Shown piece after piece: positions 34,298-40,063 of a stretch of DNA of 40,063 nucleotides. Each line of letters opens with the position of its first letter. The first letter of the stretch is position 1. Both the position numbers and the translations under genes were made by a program. Origin of the DNA: HB2-32-21 sp040235495 (GTDB lineage: Bacteria > Pseudomonadota > Gammaproteobacteria > Pseudomonadales > Porticoccaceae). The notes beneath the pieces are model-generated. The model was not told the origin of the DNA. It was given only the letters and a program-made list of their open reading frames with translations, and ran no database searches. The DNA lies in assembly GCA_040235495.1 (NCBI GenBank), contig JBECKV010000035.1, forward strand, positions 1-40,063. Reading direction: 5' to 3'.

Positions 34298-34717
34298 TTA
34301 GCCGTCGAGATTGTCCAGGGCTTTCTGGAAACGGTTAGCGTGGCTGCGCTCGGCCTTGGCCAGGGTTTCCATCCAGTCGGCAACCTCATCGAAACCTTCG
34401 TCACGTGCGGTTTTTGCCATACCCGGGTACATGTCGGTGTACTCGTGGGTTTCACCCGCTACCGCGGCTTTCAGATTATCAGCGGTGGCGCCTATGGGTA
34501 GACCGGTTGCCGGATCGCCAGTCTCTTCCAGGTACTCCAGGTGGCCATGAGCATGACCGGTCTCACCTTCGGCAGTTGAGCGGAATACCGTGGCGACGTC
34601 GTTATAGCCTTCGACATCGGCTTTGGCGGCAAAATACAGGTAGCGACGGTTTGCCTGGGACTCACCGGCGAATGCATCCTTCAGGTTTTGCTCTGTTTTA
34701 GTGCCCTTTAAAGACAT
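34298..34717 (-). CDS. Rubrerythrin (di-iron domain only)
   Basis: The 139-residue protein is a four-helix di-iron peroxidase: E19 in AFAGESQANRRY, E50/E52/H55 in TAEGETGHAHGHL, E89 in AVAGETHEY and E123/H126 in KAERSHANRF are the metal ligands. Rubrerythrins reduce hydrogen peroxide. The C-terminal rubredoxin domain found in many family members is absent and the protein contains no cysteine, so an outside electron donor is needed. TAGGAG precedes the ATG. It is first in the operon with the iron-sulfur and DUF3501 genes and divergent from oxyR. Confidence 0.95.
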   Translation of the reverse strand: MSLKGTKTEQNLKDAFAGESQANRRYLYFAAKADVEGYNDVATVFRSTAEGETGHAHGHLEYLEETGDPATGLPIGATADNLKAAVAGETHEYTDMYPGMAKTARDEGFDEVADWMETLAKAERSHANRFQKALDNLDG

Positions 34718-34834
34718 GAGTACTCTCCTATAATGATTATCTGGATCCAGCTCTCAATTGAGCTTGCGACACGGTAGCGAACTCCTTACTATCGGTAAAG
34801 TGAATTTTTTTAGACAAATCGATCGAATTTTACG

Positions 34835-35755
34835 ATGGCTAATGATCCGACCATAAAGCAACTGCGCTACCTCTGCGCGGTAGCCGAAAAACGCCACTTC
34901 GGCCGCGCCGCGAAAAGCTGCTATGTCAGTCAATCGACACTGAGCGCGGGCATTCAGGAACTGGAACTGTCCCTGGGTCTGCCACTGGTGGAGCGGGGAC
35001 ATAAAATTGTGCTGCTGACACCGGCCGGGGAGAAAGCGGTCAAACGCGCCATCGACATCCTCGCGGAAGTTCAGGCGATGAAAGAGGAGGCGGCGGGTGC
35101 CACCGAGCCCTTATCCAGCAGCATTCGCCTGGGCGCTATTCCCACTATAGCGCCATTTCTGTTGCCGGACGCACTGGCCCGACTGCGCAGGGATTACCCG
35201 CGTTTGCAGTTGCTGATAAGGGAAGACCTGTCAGCCAACCTTGTCAGTCTGTTGGCGCATGGTGATCTGGATGTATTACTGCTGGCGCTGCCCTACCCTC
35301 TGGAGGGCGCGCAGGTACACCATCTTTTTGACGATCCCTTTGTCGTGGCCTTTCCCAAGGGCCAGGCATTTTCGGGATGCCGAAAGGTCGAACCCCGGGC
35401 TCTGGAGGGTCAGGAGTTTATCCTGCTGGAGGAAGGACACTGTTTGAGAAATCATATTCTCAAAGCCTGTCAACTCAATGACAGTCAGATTTCCCTCAGT
35501 TTCGAGGCTACCAGCCTACAGACCATCGTGCCCATGGTAGCCAACGGCATCGGTATCACCCTGCTACCCCGTATGGCGCTTGAGGCCGGCGTGACCACTA
35601 ACTCTCCCGGGGTTGCGACCCTGGAATTCACCGGTAAGGAAATTAAGAGAGAAATCGGCCTTGTCTGGCGCAAGGAAAGCCCGCGCGTGAATGATTATCG
35701 ATTACTGGCAGAGTATCTGACCAAACCGCCACGCGAATTAAAGCGCCGAAGATAA
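34835..35755 (+). CDS. oxyR: Hydrogen-peroxide sensor OxyR (LysR family)
   Basis: OxyR senses hydrogen peroxide through a reversible disulfide and activates antioxidant genes. The 306-residue protein has the LysR helix-turn-helix (FGRAAKSCYVSQSTLSAGI) and a regulatory domain with C203 and C212, nine residues apart in LEEGHCLRNHILKAC. This matches the redox pair C199/C208 of E. coli OxyR. It lies 117 bp from the divergent rubrerythrin operon, a likely target, though I could not find a clean OxyR box in the intergenic region. ATG 34835 has no strong ribosome-binding site. Confidence 0.95.
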   Translation: MANDPTIKQLRYLCAVAEKRHFGRAAKSCYVSQSTLSAGIQELELSLGLPLVERGHKIVLLTPAGEKAVKRAIDILAEVQAMKEEAAGATEPLSSSIRLGAIPTIAPFLLPDALARLRRDYPRLQLLIREDLSANLVSLLAHGDLDVLLLALPYPLEGAQVHHLFDDPFVVAFPKGQAFSGCRKVEPRALEGQEFILLEEGHCLRNHILKACQLNDSQISLSFEATSLQTIVPMVANGIGITLLPRMALEAGVTTNSPGVATLEFTGKEIKREIGLVWRKESPRVNDYRLLAEYLTKPPRELKRRR

Positions 35756-35892
35756 ACCCACTACCTCCGGCGCGACCTGCCCCGGCACTTCTGCTAGACC
35801 AACCCTTGCGACGTTTTAAGGAGAAAGATCGTTAACAGAAGGGTTGAGGCAACTGTCCGTCAGCCCTCTTCAAAAGAAAAAGGGCGAGGATT

Positions 35893-36099
35893 CTAGATAG
35901 GCGTGACGTTGTCCGCTTGCGGTCCTTTCTGGCCCTGGGTGACTTCAAACTGAACCCGCTGACCTTCGTTCAGAGTACGATACCCCTCGCCGACAATAGA
36001 GCGGAAGTGCACAAACACATCCGGGCCATTTTCCTGCTCGATAAAGCCATAACCCTTATCGGCATTGAACCATTTAACTGTTCCAGTGGTAGTAGACAT
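35893..36099 (-). CDS. Cold-shock protein (CspA family)
   Basis: The 68-residue single-domain protein binds single-stranded RNA and DNA. It has both RNA-binding motifs, KGYGFI (RNP1) and DVFVHF (RNP2), and the start MSTTTGTVKWFNADKGYGFI. ATG 36099 gives the usual length; an ATG at 36129 would add ten residues. A promoter about 160 bp upstream and a strong hairpin in the leader suggest a long, structured 5' UTR like that of cold-inducible csp genes. Whether this copy is cold-inducible is not shown. Confidence 0.95.
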   Translation of the reverse strand: MSTTTGTVKWFNADKGYGFIEQENGPDVFVHFRSIVGEGYRTLNEGQRVQFEVTQGQKGPQADNVTPI

Positions 36100-36129
36100 A
36101 TTTAAAACCTGAATAACATTAAACTTCAC

Positions 36130-36155
36130 CTGCCACGACTCAAGCGCCGTGGCAG
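36130..36155 (-). promoter_or_regulatory. Leader hairpin of the cold-shock gene
   Basis: CTGCCACG and CGTGGCAG pair perfectly over eight bases around a 10-base loop. The hairpin lies in the presumed 5' leader, 30 bp before the ATG at 36099. In E. coli cspA the structured leader changes fold in the cold and controls translation; a similar role is inferred here. Confidence 0.45.
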
Positions 36156-36263
36156 ATATCCAAGCCTGTGATTGCGGAACTGACTTATGACGAACGGGAA
36201 AGGCACTTTATCGATGTCTTTATAGCGGCCATAGGGCAAGCCGTGCTCGCGGGCTCGCCTCGC

Positions 36264-36291
36264 ATTTTATAGCAACCGGAATAATTGTAAA
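36264..36291 (-). promoter_or_regulatory. Sigma-70 promoter of the cold-shock gene
   Basis: On the minus strand TTTACA (36291-36286) and TAAAAT (36269-36264) are separated by 16 bp. Transcription would start near 36257, giving a leader of about 157 nt, close to the 159 nt of E. coli cspA. The rest of the 371-bp gap (36100-36470) between csp and uup holds no gene that I can support. Confidence 0.55.
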
Positions 36292-36470
36292 CACGATAAA
36301 TAAAGTGTTTTGTGTCAGTTTGGTGACCATATTCCGCCCTGTTGACGGCACTACAGGGTCGCTTCTGCCTATGTCAGCCATACTTACCTGCGGACAAATC
36401 GTCACTTGTAGTACCATGCGCACGCTCTCTATCCAGGCTGTCCAGCCCTATATGACCCCAGAAAATCCCA

Positions 36471-38378
36471 ATGTCCCTATTGCGCCTCAACAAGATCAAT
36501 CTGCAATTTGGCACTCACGACCTGCTCAAGGATGTGAGTCTGAATCTCTCGGCAGGCGACAAAATAGGCTTACTGGGTCGTAATGGCGCCGGTAAAAGTA
36601 CGCTGCTGAGATTGATCGCCGGGCACATACAGACGGATAGCGGTGAACGCTGGCTACGCGATGGCGTGACCTTGTCGATACTGGAACAGTCCCTGCCGGA
36701 GGCCAATGAACAAACTGTTTACCAGGTGGTCACTGGGGGTCTGGGCAAGCCCTTACAACTGCTCGAAGCGCATCATGCGGCGCTGGCGTGCGGCGACGCC
36801 GGGAATATATCGCGACTTCAGGATCAACTGGATACCAGCGGCGCGTGGCAGGCACTGCAGAATGTCGATACCTGGCTCAGTCTGCTAGAACTTCCCGCGC
36901 ATGCACCCATGGCCAGTCTCTCCGGCGGCTGGCGCAAGCGGGTGGCCCTGGCCCGGGCGCTGGCGCCAAATCCCGATATTCTCCTGCTTGATGAGCCAAC
37001 CAACCATCTGGATTTACCGGGCATCGAATGGCTGGAACAGCGTCTGCGACAATTTCGGGGAGCCCTGGTGCTGATTACCCACGACAGGACGTTTTTGCAC
37101 ACGACCGTCGCCCAAATCGCCGAGTTGGATCGCGGCTCGCTTTACCTTCGCGACGGCGATTACCGGAGCTTTCTGAAAGATCGGGACCAGCGCCTGCGGG
37201 CGGAAGAAACCGCCAATGCCCTGCTCGACAAAAAACTGGCCCAGGAAGAAGTCTGGATTCGTCAGGGTATCAAAGCCCGGAGAACCCGCAATGAGGGACG
37301 GGTCAGGGCATTAAAAAAACTCCGTGAACAATGCGCCCAGCGCGTCAAAGTACAGGGCAAGGCGGATTTTCGCATTGAGGCGGCGTCGCCCTCGGGCAAA
37401 CTGGTTGCCGAGCTCTCCGGCGTCAGTCATGGTTATGACGGCAAACCCGTCATTAGCGACTTTTCCACGCGCATCATGCGTGGCGATCGCATCGGTATCA
37501 TTGGCCCGAATGGGGCCGGCAAATCCACACTGCTGAAATTAATCCTCGGCCTGCTAAGCCCTGATCAGGGAACCGTGGAACTGGGCACCCGCCTCGACGT
37601 CGCTTATTTTGATCAGCTGAGAGAGCAGCTCGAGCCTGACAAGAATCTGATCGATAACGTTTGTGGTGGCCAGGAATTCATCGAGATCAACGGCAAAAAG
37701 CGTCACGCGATCAGCTACCTTCAGGATTTTTTGTTCAGCCCCGAGCGGACCCGCCAACCGGTGGCGAGTCTCTCCGGCGGTGAGCAGAACCGCGCCATTT
37801 TGGCCCGCCTCTTCAGTAAACCAGCCAACATTCTGGTACTCGACGAACCCACCAATGATCTCGACATCGAGACCCTGGAACTGCTTGAGGAGTTGTTGAT
37901 TGAATTCGACGGCACGGTCCTACTGGTTAGCCACGACCGTGAATTCATGGATAACACGGTCACGCGCATTCTCGCGTTCGACACGGACGGTCTAATCAGC
38001 GAAGCCATCGGTGGCTATAGCGACTGGCTGGCCAGTGCGCGTCGGTCGTCAGGCATTGAAACCGAGGCCAGCGCCGGGACCGCCGGGAAAGTTGCCAGGC
38101 AATCAGAAAAGGGAAATTCGGGCGATAGTAAAACGGGTCGGACCCAGGGCAAATTATCCTACCAATTACAGCGGGAGCTGAATGCTCTGCCCAGCCTTAT
38201 CGAAACTCTCGAAGTCCGCGGGGCCGAACTGGAGATGCTTATCTCAGCGGACGGCTTTTATAACGACAACCCGACAGCGGTGCGCTCGGCATTGGACGAG
38301 CTGGCTGATATCCAACGGAAGCTGGATATCAGCTACGCGCGCTGGCAGGAACTGGAATCCCTGAAACCCGCCAGCTAG
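36471..38378 (+). CDS. uup: ABC-F family ATPase Uup
   Basis: Uup is a soluble ABC-F ATPase linked to ribosome function and DNA transposon excision. The 635-residue protein has two ATPase domains: GRNGAGKST, LSGGWRKRV and LLLDEPTNHLD, then GPNGAGKST, LSGGEQNRA and LVLDEPTNDLD. The linker contains VWIRQGIKARRTRNEGRVRAL, typical of Uup. The C-terminal region after residue 560 is the coiled-coil DNA-binding extension. No membrane segments are present, so it is not a transporter. It is divergent from the cold-shock gene. Confidence 0.95.
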   Translation: MSLLRLNKINLQFGTHDLLKDVSLNLSAGDKIGLLGRNGAGKSTLLRLIAGHIQTDSGERWLRDGVTLSILEQSLPEANEQTVYQVVTGGLGKPLQLLEAHHAALACGDAGNISRLQDQLDTSGAWQALQNVDTWLSLLELPAHAPMASLSGGWRKRVALARALAPNPDILLLDEPTNHLDLPGIEWLEQRLRQFRGALVLITHDRTFLHTTVAQIAELDRGSLYLRDGDYRSFLKDRDQRLRAEETANALLDKKLAQEEVWIRQGIKARRTRNEGRVRALKKLREQCAQRVKVQGKADFRIEAASPSGKLVAELSGVSHGYDGKPVISDFSTRIMRGDRIGIIGPNGAGKSTLLKLILGLLSPDQGTVELGTRLDVAYFDQLREQLEPDKNLIDNVCGGQEFIEINGKKRHAISYLQDFLFSPERTRQPVASLSGGEQNRAILARLFSKPANILVLDEPTNDLDIETLELLEELLIEFDGTVLLVSHDREFMDNTVTRILAFDTDGLISEAIGGYSDWLASARRSSGIETEASAGTAGKVARQSEKGNSGDSKTGRTQGKLSYQLQRELNALPSLIETLEVRGAELEMLISADGFYNDNPTAVRSALDELADIQRKLDISYARWQELESLKPAS

Positions 38379-38405
38379 TGGTAGTGCCTGGCCGCTCGAT
38401 TACGC

Positions 38406-38777
38406 TCAAGAGCCAAAATATATGGCGTTTAATTTGTTGCCGTCCAGGTCACGAAAATAACCCGCGTAAACACCTGGACCCCGCTTTCCAGGCGCACCTT
38501 CGTCCGTACCGCCGGCGGCAATGGCCGCATCGTAGATGGCCTTGACCTGCTCGGGAGATTGCGCCGCCAGGGCGGCCATGACGCCGTTACCGACCGTGGC
38601 GGCCTTGCCGTCATGGGGTTTCATGGCCATGAGCATGGGGCCACCTTTGGGACCGGCCCAGGAAATGAACCGTTCCGACGCAAGCCCCCGTTTGGCGCCG
38701 ACGACCGCCAGCACTTGATCGTAAAATTTCGCTGCGCGATCAAGATCATTGGTGCCCAATGTGACATAACTGATCAT
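38406..38777 (-). CDS. VOC-family (glyoxalase-like) protein
   Basis: The 123-residue protein has the vicinal-oxygen-chelate fold: MISYVTLGTNDLDRAAKFYD at the start and a second half ending GVYAGYFRDLDGNKLNAIYF. Members include glyoxalases, dioxygenases and antibiotic-binding proteins; the substrate here is unknown. Of the in-frame ATGs, 38777 has the best spacing (seven bases) from AGGGG, and 38783 lies too close to it. It converges with uup, with only 27 bp between the stops. Confidence 0.88.
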   Translation of the reverse strand: MISYVTLGTNDLDRAAKFYDQVLAVVGAKRGLASERFISWAGPKGGPMLMAMKPHDGKAATVGNGVMAALAAQSPEQVKAIYDAAIAAGGTDEGAPGKRGPGVYAGYFRDLDGNKLNAIYFGS

Positions 38778-39083
38778 ACTCATTCCCCTGTTGTATTGGT
38801 GATTGGTTATCGAGAAACACCTCACCCTGCCGAAGCAATCATCCCGGGCAGGTAGCGGCGGCGTGTTAAACGTAGCGCTTGAAACTTAGCATAGATCTTG
38901 TCAGGCACCTATACCAGGCCCTGGAAAAACATTTCCACCAAGCCTTGGAAAAACAAAGCCGATGTGCTTTCAGGTCGCGGTTAACCGAAAATATACGTCT
39001 ACAATCTGCCTAGTCAGTTTCAAATTGACAGTTTCCCGGACCTCCCTTAAGGTTTCTCGCCTGCCTTTGCCAAGGAGCCTGCC

Positions 39084-39599
39084 ATGCCCAAATCCGTCGA
39101 AATAGCCCCCGGTCGTTACCGCGAGTCCTATGGTCGTTACCTTGAGGACTTTAAGGTCGGTGATGTTTATGAACACCGTCCCGGCCGGACCATCACCGAA
39201 ACCGACAACACTTGGTTCACCCTGCTGACCATGAACCAGCACCCGCTGCACTTCGACAAGGAATACTGCAAACATAGCGAATTCGGCCAACCTCTGGTTA
39301 ACAGTACCATGACCCTCTCGATCATTGCCGGGATGAGTGTCTCCGATGTCAGTCAGAAAACCATTGCCAACCTCGGCTGGAAGGAGGTCAGCATGCCTGC
39401 GCCGGTCTTCGTCGGCGATACACTATATGCCGAGTCCGAGGTGTTGGAGATTCGCGAATCGAAAAGCCGCCCGACCGCCGGTATCGTTACCGTGCGTACC
39501 CTGGGCAAAAACCAGGACGGCGTCGTTGTCATGGATTTCGTGCGCTCCATGCTGATTCCCAAAACCGGCCACGCGGTTGATGACAAAGCTGGTTACTAA
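39084..39599 (+). CDS. MaoC-family dehydratase/hydratase
   Basis: The 171-residue hotdog-fold protein has YLEDFKVGDVYEHRPGRTITETDNTWFT with the hydratase-type acidic and histidine residues (LLTMNQHPLHFDKEYCKHSEFG), and MPAPVFVGDTLYAESEVLEIRES. MaoC proteins hydrate enoyl-CoA or act on mesaconyl-type CoA esters. AAGGAG precedes the ATG. An acyl-CoA dehydrogenase gene follows after 48 bp, so they probably work in one acyl-CoA degradation pathway continuing beyond the window. Confidence 0.92.
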   Translation: MPKSVEIAPGRYRESYGRYLEDFKVGDVYEHRPGRTITETDNTWFTLLTMNQHPLHFDKEYCKHSEFGQPLVNSTMTLSIIAGMSVSDVSQKTIANLGWKEVSMPAPVFVGDTLYAESEVLEIRESKSRPTAGIVTVRTLGKNQDGVVVMDFVRSMLIPKTGHAVDDKAGY

Positions 39600-39647
39600 C
39601 CCCAGTGCGCCATTAAAACTCGGTATTCGACCGGCAAGGAAACCCAA

Positions 39648-40063
39648 GTGATATCCAGCAACGAAGAAGAGATATTAATTCTCGACGCGGTGAGGAAGTG
39701 GCTGAAAAAGGATGTCGCGCCCTACGCCCACGACCTGGAACAGGCCGACGAATATCCGCACCAGATGGTCGAGCAGATGAAGGAAATAGGCCTGTTCGGC
39801 GCCACCATCCTGCCGGAGTACGGTGGTCTCGGCCTCAGCGCCTCGACCTACTCGAAAATCGTGGCCGCGGTATCGGAAGTATGGATGTCCCTGTCGGGAA
39901 TTTTTAACTCCCACCTGATTATGGCCCGCTGTGTGCAGAGCTACGGCACGGAGGCGCAAAAGGAAAAATGGCTGCCGCGTTTCGCTAGCGGCGAGCTACG
40001 TGGCGGCATCGGTCTGACCGAACCCGACGCGGGCACCGACCTCCAGGGCATCCGTTGTGTTGC
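39648..40063 (+). CDS. Acyl-CoA dehydrogenase, N-terminal part (cut by window end)
   Basis: An open frame starts at GTG 39648, seven bases after AAGGA, and runs off the window end. The 138 visible residues match an acyl-CoA dehydrogenase: DVAPYAHDLEQADEYPHQMV, MKEIGLFGATILPEYGGLGL, AQKEKWLPRFASGEL and GGIGLTEPDAGTDLQGIR. These are the N-terminal helical domain and the start of the FAD-binding middle domain. The catalytic glutamate lies beyond the window. It follows the MaoC gene on the same strand and is probably co-transcribed. Confidence 0.92.
   Translation, partial: MISSNEEEILILDAVRKWLKKDVAPYAHDLEQADEYPHQMVEQMKEIGLFGATILPEYGGLGLSASTYSKIVAAVSEVWMSLSGIFNSHLIMARCVQSYGTEAQKEKWLPRFASGELRGGIGLTEPDAGTDLQGIRCV

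Noticed and set aside
32837..34501. Long plus-strand ORFs opposite the iron-sulfur and rubrerythrin genes
   Set aside because: They are antisense shadows; the minus-strand genes have clear motifs and ribosome-binding sites.
35841..35896. Inverted repeat GCCCT/AGGGC downstream of the cold-shock gene as a terminator
   Set aside because: The stem is only five pairs with a long loop and no T-run after it on the minus strand.
36471..38378. Uup as an ABC transporter ATPase
   Set aside because: Two fused ATPase domains with the ABC-F linker, no permease gene and a C-terminal coiled coil point to a translation/DNA-associated ABC-F protein.
1..40063. CRISPR arrays, insertion sequences, prophage or integrase genes
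   Set aside because: I saw no spaced repeat arrays, transposase or integrase motifs, or terminal inverted repeats in the window.

Overview
The window reads as a chromosomal segment of a GC-rich, free-living gammaproteobacterium, probably a marine or aquatic member of the Pseudomonadales/Cellvibrionales side. The evidence is a set of typical gammaproteobacterial housekeeping genes: long bimodular queF, alaA, pdxB, epmC, tusA, yheU, uup, yadGH, an OxyR with both redox cysteines, and a PA1571-like small protein. I see no phage, plasmid, insertion-sequence or CRISPR signature. The genus cannot be fixed from this sequence.

Positions 1-8660 hold a nitrate/nitrite reduction operon on the plus strand: nirB, nirD, a phzF-family gene, a cytoplasmic NasA/NarB-type molybdoenzyme, and a large fusion of a DmsB-type four-cluster ferredoxin with a DmsC-type membrane anchor. 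A well-formed sigma-54 promoter and NtrC-like palindromes lie upstream. The expected NADH or ferredoxin partner of NasA is absent, and the anchored fusion sits in its place. This suggests a quinol-linked assimilatory nitrate reductase feeding NirBD. A decayed fragment of a siroheme methyltransferase gene (cobA/SUMT) ends the operon.

Positions 8658-11611 (minus strand) carry queF, the ABC-2 exporter pair yadH/yadG, and a tRNA-Glu/tRNA-Gly operon with a near-consensus promoter. Positions 11741-20508 look like accessory catabolism: an alpha/beta hydrolase, a metal-dependent amidohydrolase, an unusual enoyl-CoA hydratase-family protein, a beta-propeller lipoprotein, an aldehyde dehydrogenase and a type-B carboxylesterase.

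Positions 20600-30107 are mainly housekeeping: a DUF1499 membrane protein, msrB divergent from alaA, pdxB, epmC, tusA, yheU, a thiamine-binding-like protein, a PLP-dependent decarboxylase and a cysteine synthase, with a few small or unknown genes. A Baeyer-Villiger-type monooxygenase follows at 30295-31941.

Positions 32205-35755 form an oxidative-stress module: rubrerythrin, a GlpC/HdrB-like iron-sulfur protein and a DUF3501 protein on the minus strand, divergent from oxyR. The rest is a cold-shock protein with a long structured leader, the ABC-F ATPase uup, a VOC protein, and the start of an acyl-CoA cluster (MaoC dehydratase plus an acyl-CoA dehydrogenase cut by the window end).
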